Part shown: positions 54,075-63,078 of the stretch, piece after piece
Position numbering within the stretch: the first letter of the stretch is position 1
Layout: each line of letters opens with the position of its first letter
NCBI GenBank assembly: GCA_036267255.1
Contig: DATAWK010000041.1
Location: 496,001 to 560,000 of the forward strand
Reading direction: 5' to 3'
DNA length: 64,000 bases
Source: DATAWK01 sp036267255
Lineage (GTDB): Bacteria > Acidobacteriota > Terriglobia > Terriglobales > Acidobacteriaceae
Notes under the pieces: generated by a model
Told to the model about the DNA's origin: nothing
The model's database searches: none
The model's input: the letters and a program-made list of their open reading frames with translations, nothing else
Program-made: the position numbers and the translations under genes

Positions 54075-54528
54075 CTATTTTTATATAGACAGGCCATGTA
54101 TAGATGTAGATAGTATGCCTGTATACATATAGATAAAAAGAGCCACATCTTTTGAGCGTGCACGACAGAAACCCCGAAACATTCAGGGGCAGGATGGGGA
54201 TTTTGCGAGACATTCGGCATGCATTGTTGCATGAGAATAAGAATTTTGTGGAACAGTTTTGGTTCCATTTACGTAATGAAAATCGGGAGCCATCCTGAGC
54301 GTAGCGAAGAGGAGTGAGGACCCCTGAAATCTTCACTTAACTTCCATCGCCTGGATACTTCGCTATGCTCAGGATGACTCCCGACAGCAATGCATGACGG
54401 CATAGGTCAGCCGCGCCAGCAAATAAATAGACCACCTCAGGAAAAAATCTAAGAAATATGACGAATGGCGAGACGATTCGTTCGTGATTCTTACCTGCAT
54501 GCCCCAGTTATGAGAAAGTAAGAATGGC
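54075..54528. other. Gap between ADOP and ABC ATPase genes with inverted repeats
   Basis: No gene seen. It holds a small dyad ACAGGC...GCCTGT (54089-54094 and 54117-54122) in an AT-rich stretch just after the ADOP gene, possibly its terminator. It also holds the large imperfect inverted repeat at 54285-54382. The rest has no clear promoter. Confidence 0.5.
54285..54382. repeat. Large inverted repeat with ATCCTGAGC arms
   Basis: Arms of 25 bases at 54285-54309 and 54358-54382, matching at 23 of 25 positions, with a 48-base centre. The arms contain CATCCTGAGC and TAGCGAAG, words known from dispersed intergenic repeats of several bacterial phyla. No coding frame fits. Probably a mobile-repeat remnant or a stable RNA hairpin. 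Confidence 0.7.
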
Positions 54529-55332
54529 ATGCGAGACGTGGATGTGCGCCCGGAGCGCGAACCATTTTGTGAACTGCGCCGGGTGAATGTAGCCCGTGGC
54601 GATGCCATTGCGCTGCACGATATCCACCTGAGCATCGCGGCTGGCGAGCACGTTGCCATCCTTGGCCCGAATGGTTGCGGCAAATCCACGTTGATCAAAA
54701 CGCTTACCTGCGAATGTTATCCATTGGTTGTGCCGGGGATGCTGGTGCAGATTTTTGGCCGCGACCGGTGGGATGTGCAGGAATTGCGTCACCGGCTTGG
54801 CGTGGTTGCCACGGAACTGCCGGGACGCAGTACGGCACGCACACGCGGTCTGGATGCCGTCCTGTCAGGATTTTTCTCCAGCGCTTCTCTGTGGGCGAAC
54901 CTCACAGTAACAGATGAAATGCATGTCCGCGCGCAGGAAGCCCTGACGCGCGTCGATTCCCAGCATCTGGCGGACAAGCCTGTCGCCCAGATGTCTGCCG
55001 GAGAAGCACGCCGCGTGATGATCGCGCGCGCGCTGGTTCACCAGCCCGAGATGTTGCTGCTCGACGAGCCGACCAATGCATTGGACCTGGTAGCCCAGCG
55101 CGATCTGCGGGAACGGCTGCGCGGACTGGCCCAGGCAGGCACGGGCATCATTATGGTGACGCATCATCTGGCGGACATTCTGCCTGAGATTGATCGCGTC
55201 ATCCTAATACGAGACGGCCGTATCTTCGCCGATGGCGATAAGCAAACGCTATTGACGCCCGCAACTCTGGAACAGTTGTTCGGTGCACCTGTCGATGTGG
55301 TGGAGCGCAACGGTTACTGGCACAACTGGTAA
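54529..55332 (+). CDS. ABC transporter ATP-binding protein
   Basis: A 267-residue ATPase subunit of the iron-complex/metal-type importer group. Walker A is LGPNGCGKST (about 45-54), the signature is MSAGEARRVMIARALVHQPE instead of LSGGQ, and Walker B is LLLDEPTNALDLVAQRDLRE. The H-loop follows at IMVTHHLADILPEIDRVI. The unusual signature and the absence of adjacent permease or binding-protein genes suggest a lone ATPase. It lies between ADOP genes, but ADOP and MacB permeases normally pair with LolD/MacB-type ATPases (signature LSGGQ/QQR); whether it can serve them is unknown. Confidence 0.9.
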   Translation: MRDVDVRPEREPFCELRRVNVARGDAIALHDIHLSIAAGEHVAILGPNGCGKSTLIKTLTCECYPLVVPGMLVQIFGRDRWDVQELRHRLGVVATELPGRSTARTRGLDAVLSGFFSSASLWANLTVTDEMHVRAQEALTRVDSQHLADKPVAQMSAGEARRVMIARALVHQPEMLLLDEPTNALDLVAQRDLRERLRGLAQAGTGIIMVTHHLADILPEIDRVILIRDGRIFADGDKQTLLTPATLEQLFGAPVDVVERNGYWHNW

Positions 55333-55439
55333 CGCAGAAAACTGCCACGTTGTTGCTATTGCTGCTGCATACGCGATACTAGCAACTGCGGTTTTGCCTT
55401 CGTATACGGCAATGGCCACTGTTTTTTAAGGAGTTAGGG

Positions 55440-57950
55440 ATGCAAACGTTGCTTTCCGATCTTCGCTACGCACTCCGGCAGATGCGCAAATCACCGGGGT
55501 TTACGCTGACGGCCATTTTGACATTGGCACTCGGCATTGGTGCAACGACAGGGATCTTTTCACTTTTTCAACAAGTGTTGCTGCACAATTTGCCAGTGCC
55601 CGATCCCCAGCAGATTGTTCTGCTGCGTGCTACCGGCGCAATGGAGGGATCTATATCGGCCTATGGAGACTTGGCCTACTACTTCAGTGTGCCAATGTAC
55701 CGGGATCTGCGCCAGCAATCCGGCAAGGTCTTCGCCAACATGGCAGCTAGCGGCCCATTTCTCAGTCCCATGCGCATTGGAACGGCAACAGAAGATGTGC
55801 AAGGCAATTTTGTGACGGGAAGTTACTTTGCCACATTGGGGCTGCGGCCAGCGATTGGCAGGCTGATTGAATCTTCCGACGATACCGTGCGAGGTGGAAA
55901 TCCTGTCGTCGTACTTTCCTATAGCGAGTGGCAGAGTCGCTTTGGAGGCAGTCCGTCAGCACTGAATCAAACCGTAGATATCAACGCGCATCCATTCACG
56001 ATTATTGGTGTGACGCCTCCCGGATTTACCGGGATTGACCGGCAACAGTCCGCGCAAATTTTTGCTCCAATGAGCATGGAGCCGATCCTCCCCACCCATG
56101 ATCGAAGCTGGCTCGACATGCATGACGCGATTTGGATCAACATCGTTGGGCGGTTGCAGCCGGGCATGACACGTCAACGGGCCGAAGTGGAATTGGCTCC
56201 GTTATGGCTGGCCTTAAAGAAGAACGAATTGCCGCTCTTTGGTAACCACTCCCAGCGTTTCTCGCAGGCATTCCTGCGGACGCATCTGTTCGTTACGAGT
56301 GGCGCGCAAGGGTTGCCGTTTCTTCAACGGCAACTTGGTCCGGAAGTCGAAGTGCTGATGGCCATGGCCACGCTGGTGCTGTTGATTGCCTGCGTCAATC
56401 TGGCCAACCTGCTGCTGGTACGCGGCACCATCCGCATGAAGGAAATTGGCGTCCGTTCCGCGCTGGGCGCGTCCCGTGGCCGCCTTATGGCCTGGGTGCT
56501 GATCGAGGGACTGTTACTGGCGTTGCTTGGCGGTGCGGCAGGTGTCGGTCTGGGCCTGCTTGCCAAGCAGCCGCTGGTTGCGGGCCTCTTTGGACAAGGT
56601 GCAAAAGCGGCGCCGATCACTTCTCCGCTTGGACTTCATCTGTTGTTCTTTGCCGCGATAGCCATGTTCCTGACTGGGTTGCTGAGCTGTCTGCCTTCCA
56701 TGTTTTTGAGTACACGGCCCGATCTGACCCAGGTATTGCACGAGAACACCATGCAGCATTCCAGGGGCGGAGGCCGTTTGCGGCTGGCCTTTACGACCGT
56801 CCAGATCATGCTGAGTTTTGTGTTGCTGGTGGGAGCTTGTCTGCTGGCACGCACGCTCTACAATCTGCGGAATGTGGACCTTGGTATCCGAACCGACCAT
56901 GTGATTAAGTTTTTTACCGACCCACGCAGCACCGGAACACAACCAAAACAGACGCCTGCGCTAATGGAGAAGGTTGCCGACGCCATTCGTCGCGAGCCGG
57001 GCATTGCCAGCGTGGGATATGCCTCGGTCGGCATTCTGAGCGGCGACCGGTCGAACTCGAACATCACCATTGCTGGATATAAACCACGCGAAGACGAGGA
57101 CATGTCCCCGGATCGAAACTTTGTAAGTCCGGATTTCTTTACAACTCTGGGAATCCCTTTGATGGTGGGCCGGGTTTTTGAGAACTCCGATCAAGCTGGA
57201 GCGCCAAAAGTAGCCGTCGTGAATGAAGTTTTTGCTAAACACTACTTTGGCAGTGTGCGGGGTGCACTGGGACAAATGTTTGGTTTTGAAAGTGGGAGCC
57301 ACACTGTGCGGGACACCACCATTGTGGGCGTTGTGCGGAATGCTAAATCGGTACATATTAGCGATAAGCCCGTTTCGGTTGTCTACATTCCATTTGCCCA
57401 GGGTGAGAGGCATCAGATCTATTTTTATGTCCGCACGGCCCTCAATCCGAACCTGGTGATGAATGAAGTTCGACGCGCGGTACAGGGCGTGAATCCCGAA
57501 TTACCCCTCGACAATCTGGGAACGCTGAAGGAACAGGTTTCCGGCGACATGGCGACGCCGCAACTGCTTGCTGAACTTTCTATCAGCTTTGGCTTGCTTG
57601 CGGCATTGCTGGCGGCCATTGGTCTGTATGGCGTGCTGGCATACTCCATGACGCAGCGCACGCGAGAGATTGGCATCCGGATGGCGCTGGGTGCGGACCG
57701 CTTTCAGGTAGTGCAATTAGTGGTTCGGCAAGTAGTAGCGATGGCAGCAATCGCAATCGTGCTTGGCGTGCCGCTCAGCCTGCTTTTAAGCCGCTATCTG
57801 CGCAGCGAACTCTTTCAGGTGGCCTACAACGATCCGTGGAGTTTTGCTGCAGCAGGCTTGCTTTTGTTCTGTACGGTTGCGTTGTCTGCATGGATTCCGG
57901 CACGACGGGCAGCAGGTGTGGATCCGCTGCAGGCGCTGCGGAGCGAATAA
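55440..57950 (+). CDS. ADOP-family orphan ABC permease (separate third locus)
   Basis: An 836-residue duplicated permease opening MQTLLSDLRYALRQMRKSPG, with AAGGAG six bases before the ATG. It has the first helix (TAILTLALGIGATTGIFSLF), the middle bundle (MAMATLVLLIACVNLANLLL), the second-copy helix (TVQIMLSFVLLVGACLLART) and the final ARRAAGVDPLQALRSE. The coupling loop TREIGIRMALGADRFQVVQL is kept. No sigma-54-type promoter or double dyad is visible in the 107 bases before it, so it may be controlled differently from the other six. It may be co-transcribed with the ATPase gene upstream. Confidence 0.94.
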   Translation: MQTLLSDLRYALRQMRKSPGFTLTAILTLALGIGATTGIFSLFQQVLLHNLPVPDPQQIVLLRATGAMEGSISAYGDLAYYFSVPMYRDLRQQSGKVFANMAASGPFLSPMRIGTATEDVQGNFVTGSYFATLGLRPAIGRLIESSDDTVRGGNPVVVLSYSEWQSRFGGSPSALNQTVDINAHPFTIIGVTPPGFTGIDRQQSAQIFAPMSMEPILPTHDRSWLDMHDAIWINIVGRLQPGMTRQRAEVELAPLWLALKKNELPLFGNHSQRFSQAFLRTHLFVTSGAQGLPFLQRQLGPEVEVLMAMATLVLLIACVNLANLLLVRGTIRMKEIGVRSALGASRGRLMAWVLIEGLLLALLGGAAGVGLGLLAKQPLVAGLFGQGAKAAPITSPLGLHLLFFAAIAMFLTGLLSCLPSMFLSTRPDLTQVLHENTMQHSRGGGRLRLAFTTVQIMLSFVLLVGACLLARTLYNLRNVDLGIRTDHVIKFFTDPRSTGTQPKQTPALMEKVADAIRREPGIASVGYASVGILSGDRSNSNITIAGYKPREDEDMSPDRNFVSPDFFTTLGIPLMVGRVFENSDQAGAPKVAVVNEVFAKHYFGSVRGALGQMFGFESGSHTVRDTTIVGVVRNAKSVHISDKPVSVVYIPFAQGERHQIYFYVRTALNPNLVMNEVRRAVQGVNPELPLDNLGTLKEQVSGDMATPQLLAELSISFGLLAALLAAIGLYGVLAYSMTQRTREIGIRMALGADRFQVVQLVVRQVVAMAAIAIVLGVPLSLLLSRYLRSELFQVAYNDPWSFAAAGLLLFCTVALSAWIPARRAAGVDPLQALRSE

Positions 57951-58019
57951 ATGGGTTTGTTTCCGGGTGGGCGGCAACGTCTGCGAAACTATAAGCAGAA
58001 TCCTTTTTAAAACCTGCCT

Positions 58020-58751
58020 ATGAAAATCTCGCAAGTTGTTTTTCGCTATCGCCGCTGGTGGATCCTGCTGATTATTCTGCTTGGCTTCTGGGCGCCGCTC
58101 GATCGTGTCAGCGGCCAGCACCCTGCTTCCACATGGCTGGTTCTGGCTGGAGTGCTGGCGCGATATCGCGTGCTGCCCATTGGATATGCCTTCATTGTCA
58201 TCGTCGTTCTGGCTACTCTGTTTGCGCTGGCCGCAGCCGTCCTGCGCACCTGGGGTACAGCGTATCTGGGCAGCGGTGTTATGCAGGACCCTGCATTGCA
58301 TGGGGAGCGTATTGTGGCCGACGGGCCCTATCGCTACGTGCGCAATCCGCTTTATCTGGGGGGCGAACTACACATTCTAGCTCTGGCCATCCTGATGCCG
58401 CCGTGGGGTGCGATTTTCACGGTCATCGCAATGGCGCTGTTGTTTGCCGCGCTGATCCGCGCAGAGGAAGCCCATCTGATAGCAACCAGGGGCGACGCGT
58501 ATCGCGAGTATCGGAGCCGGGTATCCTGCATTTTGCCCAGTCTGTCTGCAAGGGTCCCTGCTGGCGAAGAGCGCCCGCGCTGGGGCCAGGCACTGCTGGC
58601 TGAAATCTATTTTTGGGGTGTAGCCATTACCTATGCCGCACTGGCATATCGCTACGATGGAACAATCCTGAAGCAGGGCGTGCTGGTTTCTTTTGGTTTG
58701 TCGATTGTCGCGCGCGCGTTTGTTCGCCGGCCTGTCGCAGACGAAGGATGA
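58020..58751 (+). CDS. ICMT/PEMT-type membrane methyltransferase
   Basis: A 243-residue integral membrane protein of the isoprenylcysteine carboxyl methyltransferase / phospholipid methyltransferase type. Several hydrophobic segments flank the hallmark ADGPYRYVRNPLYLGGELH (about 100-118), which binds S-adenosylmethionine, and the following EEAHLIATRGDAYREYRSRV. Bacterial members methylate lipid head groups, isoprenoid acceptors or small molecules; the substrate is unknown. It begins 69 bases after the ADOP stop codon. No strong ribosome binding site is seen. A weak hairpin followed by TTTTT lies at about 57982-58010. Confidence 0.87.
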   Translation: MKISQVVFRYRRWWILLIILLGFWAPLDRVSGQHPASTWLVLAGVLARYRVLPIGYAFIVIVVLATLFALAAAVLRTWGTAYLGSGVMQDPALHGERIVADGPYRYVRNPLYLGGELHILALAILMPPWGAIFTVIAMALLFAALIRAEEAHLIATRGDAYREYRSRVSCILPSLSARVPAGEERPRWGQALLAEIYFWGVAITYAALAYRYDGTILKQGVLVSFGLSIVARAFVRRPVADEG

Positions 58752-58904
58752 CCCATGGATTGCTGAAGGCGTCTAAAGAGGATAGGCGCAGGGACGGTGC
58801 CGAACCGGTACCCTGCGCCGTCGCCGCTGTTGTTGCTGCACTGTTCCGCCATGCGCGGCAAAACCAATTTCTCCGCCAATGTATGCCACTGCGTTGCGGC
58901 AGAA

Positions 58905-58930
58905 GCAGCCGGTCTTTAAGGATCGGCTGC
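58905..58930 (-). terminator. Probable terminator of the HU gene
   Basis: On the minus strand GCAGCCG...CGGCTGC forms a seven-base stem, extendable by G-T pairs, with a loop of about 12 bases, followed by TTCT. It lies about 58 bases after the HU stop codon. No long T-run, so moderate support. Confidence 0.45.
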
Positions 58931-58987
58931 ATATAGATTCCGTATAGGAGTCGACACTTGCAGAGAAAATGGTTAGAACAGCCGAAA

Positions 58988-59284
58988 CTACTTCTTCGGC
59001 GGTGCGATCGAGTCCTTTGCAGCCTTGGCTACGCGGAACTTTACAACGGTCTTGGCCTTGATTTTGATGGCCTCGCCGGTTTGGGGGTTGCGGCCCATGC
59101 GCGCCTTGCGCTCAGCCTTGACCAGACGACCAAGTCCGGGAATCACGAAGACGCCGGTCTTCTTGGTTTCCTTGACTGCTGTTTCTGCCAGCAGGTCGAG
59201 GAAGGCTGCAGCGTGTTTGTTGGTCAGTTCAAGCTTCTCGGCCATGTGCCGAACGAGTTGGGTTTTGGTCATACCTGATGCCAT
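58988..59284 (-). CDS. HU-family DNA-binding protein
   Basis: A 98-residue nucleoid protein that bends DNA as a dimer. It starts MASGMTKTQLVRHMAEKLEL. The dimerisation helices (HAAAFLDLLAETAVKE) are followed by the beta-arm region with GVFVIPGLGRLVKAERKARM, then GRNPQTGEAIKIKAKTVVKF, which is the HU/IHF signature. The C-terminus is extended by basic residues (KAAKDSIAPPKK). The start at ATG 59284 has AGGAGG about nine bases upstream; a longer frame to 59356 has none. Confidence 0.94.
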   Translation of the reverse strand: MASGMTKTQLVRHMAEKLELTNKHAAAFLDLLAETAVKETKKTGVFVIPGLGRLVKAERKARMGRNPQTGEAIKIKAKTVVKFRVAKAAKDSIAPPKK

Positions 59285-59630
59285 GTTGTGGTTTCCTCCT
59301 GTTGCATATCGGTGCGCCCTTAATGGTCGCACGCGTTGAGGTTTCGCTGGGCCCACTACCTCTCAAGTTCTGGAGGTGGTCAATGCACCCATCGTCGCGA
59401 TCCACGAAGAATCGCTAGGATTGATGCGGGTCTGCGAAACCCTCCGCCGTTTACCTTGCGTCTTTTAAAACTCTTTGTCAACGACAAATCGGCCATTTCC
59501 ACAGGTTTTTAGCGATTTTCTCCGGATTTCTTCGGTTTTTGGCCAATTTCATGGGAATTTTCAGGCTGAAGGCTCATCCGCGTCACGCAAGAAGCCGCGA
59601 AATACGGGCGCAGCAAGTTCATCGTTCGTA
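59285..59630. other. Gap upstream of the HU gene
   Basis: About 345 bases. On the minus strand a perfect -35 hexamer TTGACA (59476-59481) faces HU, without a good -10 at the usual spacing. A DnaA-box-like TTTCCACAGG lies near 59498. No gene or hairpin was found. Confidence 0.4.
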
Positions 59631-60344
59631 TCAAAAGATCGGACGTCTGCGTGCCGCCAGCCTTGTGATCAGGGGCCGATTCAGCAGCTCTACCATCGGC
59701 GCGGCCGCGCGAAAGCGGGTGATGATTTCCCCCAGCATTGTTGGTTTCAATGCGGCTTCGGCGGGCAACGTCGCCTCCACGCCCCATTGCCGGCAGAGCA
59801 GCAAATCCATCGCCGGATGCTCCTTAGGAAATCCTTTTGGTGGTCGCGTCAGGCGCTGGCCGCTGAACTCGCTCATCAGGCGACGCAGCGTGCGATTCCG
59901 CATGATGCGATGCATTTCTTCATAATGATCCAGTAGATAAGTGCGGATGGCCAGCAGTTGCTCTCGCTCCGGCATGTAGACGCCGGCGGCAATCACCAGT
60001 TCCTTGGCGGAGAGATGAAAATAGAAACCGCCGCCGGATGTTTTCTCCAGGCCGTCGCGCGCCCACCACGCGGAAATGTGCTTTTTGTAAGGAGTCTTGT
60101 CGGCAGAGAAGCGCGTGTCACGGTAAATCCGCATCATGCATTTTTGCGGCGGATGAATGTTCTCCGGCGCAAAGTCCTGCATGGCATCGTTGATGGCGTT
60201 GATCACGGCGTGCATCGGGGTCTTCAGCGTTTCCTCAAAAATTGCCTTGCGCGGCTGGAACCATTCCCGGCGATTGTTGCGTGCAAGTGCACGAAGAAAT
60301 TTGAGTGCTTCGGACTGAAAATGCGGCGCTGTGGGCTTTGCCAT
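59631..60344 (-). CDS. DUF2461 (TIGR02453-type) protein
   Basis: A 237-residue soluble protein of the DUF2461 family. Family features are visible: FLRALARNNRREWFQPRKAI near the start, the RIYRDTRFSADKTPYKKHIS segment, WWARDGLEKTSGGGFYFHL and AAGVYMPEREQLLAIRTYL. Its function in bacteria is not established. The start is placed at the ATG 60344, where the conserved sequence begins (MAKPTAPHFQSEALKFLRA). The frame is open further upstream, but that part lies within the promoter region and coding start of the divergent mnmG. Confidence 0.9.
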   Translation of the reverse strand: MAKPTAPHFQSEALKFLRALARNNRREWFQPRKAIFEETLKTPMHAVINAINDAMQDFAPENIHPPQKCMMRIYRDTRFSADKTPYKKHISAWWARDGLEKTSGGGFYFHLSAKELVIAAGVYMPEREQLLAIRTYLLDHYEEMHRIMRNRTLRRLMSEFSGQRLTRPPKGFPKEHPAMDLLLCRQWGVEATLPAEAALKPTMLGEIITRFRAAAPMVELLNRPLITRLAARRRPIF

Positions 60345-60441
60345 GTTTCTGAACCTAGCTTGGATTGTAACGTGCAGATGGCACGCAAGATCGCTACGGT
60401 TGCGGAGTTTCCTTCGCTGCGGTTGATACACTGAAAGCTGC

Positions 60442-62433
60442 ATGGCCTTTACGGAACAATACGATGTCGCCATCGTCGGCGCGGGGCACGCGGGCTGCGA
60501 GGCCGCGATGGCCGCAGCACGCATGGGCTTGCGCACGGCGCTTTTTACGCTGAACCTGGACCTGATTGCGCAGATGTCCTGCAATCCTGCGATTGGCGGC
60601 ATTGCCAAGGGTCATCTGGTGCGTGAAGTGGACGCGTTGGGCGGCGTGATGGGCGAGGTTGCCGATGCGGTCGGCATCCAGTTCCGTTTGCTGAATACCT
60701 CCCGCGGTCCTGCGGTGTGGTCGCCGCGCGCGCAGTGCGACAAGCAACAATATCGCGTGAAGATGCGCGAGGTGCTGGAGTCGCAGCCGAATCTGTTTAT
60801 CAAGCAGGCCGAGGTCATCGATCTTGTTCTCGAAGACGCGCCAGTCAATGAGACTCACGCAGCCACGCGTGTTCTACGCGGTCTACGCCTGCGCGATGGC
60901 CGCATTGTGTACGCCGGTGCGACCATCATCACGACCGGAACGTTTCTGAATGGCCTGATCCACTGCGGCGAAGAGCACTATCCCGCCGGGCGTAGCGGAG
61001 AGCCGCCATCGCTGCTGTTGGGCGAAGCTCTGAAGCGTCTGGGCCTGCGCAACTGCCGTCTGAAGACAGGAACGCCGCCACGGCTCGATGGCCGCAGCAT
61101 GGACTGGTCGCAGTTTCAGGAGCAGCCGGGCGACGCCGAGCCAACGCCATTCAGCTTCCGCACGAAGGCTATCACGCAGAAGCAGATCTCCTGCCACATT
61201 GCTTTCACCACGCCGGAGACGCTGCGCATCATTCGCGAGAACGTGCATCGTTCGCCCATGTACTCCGGTCAGATTGAAGCCATTGGCCCGCGCTACTGCC
61301 CATCGATTGAAGACAAGGTGGTCAAGTTTCCCGATAAGTCGCAACACCAACTTTTTCTGGAGCCGGAGGGTCTGAACACGCACGAGGTCTACGTCAATGG
61401 CATGTCCACCTCGCTGCCGATGGATGTGCAGGCCGCGATGCTGCGTTCGATTCCGGGCCTGGAGCATGCCGAGATGCTGCGCCCCGGCTATGCCATCGAG
61501 TATGACGCGATTGATCCCACAGAATTAGACCGCACCTTGAATGTGAAGAGCATTGCGGGCCTCTATCTGGCAGGGCAGATCAACGGAACCTCCGGATATG
61601 AAGAGGCTGCGTGCCAGGGCATCATGGCAGGCATCAATGCGGCGGCGTATGTGCAGCAGGCTCCCGCCTTCACGCTGGACCGCAGCGAGGGCTACACCGG
61701 CATTCTGATTGACGACCTGATCAGCAAGGGAACCAACGAGCCATATCGCATGTTCACTTCGCGTGCGGAGTTTCGCCTGCACCTTCGCATTGACAACGCT
61801 GACCGTCGGCTGACGCCGCATGGCCGCAGGCTGGGCCTGATCGGCGATGCAGCCTGGGCGGAATACCAGGCCAAGCAGACGCGCATGCATGCGCTGGAAA
61901 AGTTGCTGGTATCGCGCAAGCCCGATCTGGAACGCATGGAAGTGATGGTGCCGGAACTGCAAGACAAGCTGGCCAGCGCCGCCGGGCAAAGCTACGCGCA
62001 GTTGCTGAAGCGTCCGGAAGTCACGCTCGCACTGCTGGCCCCGATGGTGCGCGAGGAGCTGGCAACAGTGACGGAAGATGCTGCGTCCCTTGCAATCTTC
62101 CGTGAGGCGCTCCATGCAGAACGCATGCCTGCATATCTGCGCAATGAAATGAAGTCCGTCGAAACGGAGATCAAGTTCGCGGGGTATCTGGATCAGCAGC
62201 GCAAGTCCATCGACCGTTTGAAGAAGGCGGAAGAGCGCAACATCCCTGCATGGTTTGATTATTCCAATGTAAGTGGACTTTCGCGCGAGATGCAGGAGAA
62301 GTTGTCGCGTGTGCGTCCGCAAACCATCGGCCAAGCCAGCCGGATTCCCGGAGTTACTCCTGCAGCGCTTTCGCTGGTAAATATCTATATTGAGCTGCAA
62401 GGCAAGCAGCAGGCACAGGCAAAAACGGCATAG
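60442..62433 (+). CDS. mnmG: tRNA uridine-5-carboxymethylaminomethyl modification enzyme MnmG
   Basis: FAD-dependent enzyme that with MnmE modifies the wobble uridine of several tRNAs. The 663-residue protein has the Rossmann FAD motif VAIVGAGHAGCEAAMAAARM, then DLIAQMSCNPAIGGIAKGHL, LKTGTPPRLDGRSMDWSQ, and the C-terminal half AEFRLHLRIDNADRRLTPHG, as in GidA. A C-terminal helical domain ends VNIYIELQGKQQ. It is slightly longer than the E. coli protein (629). mnmE is not in the window. The stop codon lies inside a hairpin that can terminate the facing gene. Confidence 0.97.
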   Translation: MAFTEQYDVAIVGAGHAGCEAAMAAARMGLRTALFTLNLDLIAQMSCNPAIGGIAKGHLVREVDALGGVMGEVADAVGIQFRLLNTSRGPAVWSPRAQCDKQQYRVKMREVLESQPNLFIKQAEVIDLVLEDAPVNETHAATRVLRGLRLRDGRIVYAGATIITTGTFLNGLIHCGEEHYPAGRSGEPPSLLLGEALKRLGLRNCRLKTGTPPRLDGRSMDWSQFQEQPGDAEPTPFSFRTKAITQKQISCHIAFTTPETLRIIRENVHRSPMYSGQIEAIGPRYCPSIEDKVVKFPDKSQHQLFLEPEGLNTHEVYVNGMSTSLPMDVQAAMLRSIPGLEHAEMLRPGYAIEYDAIDPTELDRTLNVKSIAGLYLAGQINGTSGYEEAACQGIMAGINAAAYVQQAPAFTLDRSEGYTGILIDDLISKGTNEPYRMFTSRAEFRLHLRIDNADRRLTPHGRRLGLIGDAAWAEYQAKQTRMHALEKLLVSRKPDLERMEVMVPELQDKLASAAGQSYAQLLKRPEVTLALLAPMVREELATVTEDAASLAIFREALHAERMPAYLRNEMKSVETEIKFAGYLDQQRKSIDRLKKAEERNIPAWFDYSNVSGLSREMQEKLSRVRPQTIGQASRIPGVTPAALSLVNIYIELQGKQQAQAKTA

Positions 62434-62447
62434 AGCCCCTATGCCGT
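62421..62447 (-). terminator. Terminator of the minus-strand gene, overlapping the mnmG stop
   Basis: Perfect nine-base stem ACGGCATAG / CTATGCCGT with a five-base loop. On the minus strand it is followed by TTTTT. The left arm contains the mnmG stop codon, so coding and terminator share sequence. Confidence 0.75.
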
Positions 62448-62451
62448 CTGC

Positions 62452-63078
62452 TTACTGATCCGTATCTTTGTGATGGAAGCCCAGGAAGCTGAAAGGCAGC
62501 CCATTCGACAGGCTTTTGTCGTTGCTGGCTGCTTCTTTCTTTTTGTCGCCCGGACGCACGGGCTGCTGCACCAGAGTGGTTCGCTGGGAGTTGATGCATA
62601 TCCACGAATTGCGCGTATGCTCGAAGACTTGGCTATAGACGCCTTTTTCTTCATTCTCCTGTTTTCTCGCGGTATTGGAATGAAGCTTGACGTCATAGGT
62701 GCCATTCACAATGGCCACATCGCCCATCATGCGTACGCTGGCAACTTTTTGATCCAGCGAGAGGATCGGAGAATTTTTCTCCACGATCTCGGCAACCTGC
62801 TCATCGCGATTGGTTACCTGGCCCGTAGAGGAAATATCGATCAGTTTGGGGCTAAGCACCAGTTCCAGCCCATACTGATCGCGCTGCTTTACGGCGTCAT
62901 CCCACAAGTCCGCGATCTTTTGCATCTCAATAATTTCCTGAGACATGGCGGTCGGGTTGGCATCATACGCAGGATTGTAGGAAACAGACGTTGCTGCCAC
63001 GGATTGGCCGAATAACACAGACGGAGCGAAAGCCAGCAACAGGGTGGAACAAAGAAACAAACGGCTACTACGATTCAT
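62452..63078 (-). CDS. Exported NTF2-like (DUF4440-type) protein
   Basis: A 208-residue protein with a clear signal peptide (MNRSSRLFLCSTLLLAFAPS, then VLFGQ). The mature part opens with a helix (IIEMQKIADLWDDAVKQRDQ), then LELVLSPKLIDISSTGQVTN and VASVRMMGDVAIVNGTYDVK, and WICINSQRTTLV. This is the strand order of NTF2/DUF4440 domains, ending in a Lys-rich tail. No catalytic motif is evident. It resembles the protein at 20510 in type and is convergent with mnmG. Confidence 0.78.
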   Translation of the reverse strand: MNRSSRLFLCSTLLLAFAPSVLFGQSVAATSVSYNPAYDANPTAMSQEIIEMQKIADLWDDAVKQRDQYGLELVLSPKLIDISSTGQVTNRDEQVAEIVEKNSPILSLDQKVASVRMMGDVAIVNGTYDVKLHSNTARKQENEEKGVYSQVFEHTRNSWICINSQRTTLVQQPVRPGDKKKEAASNDKSLSNGLPFSFLGFHHKDTDQ

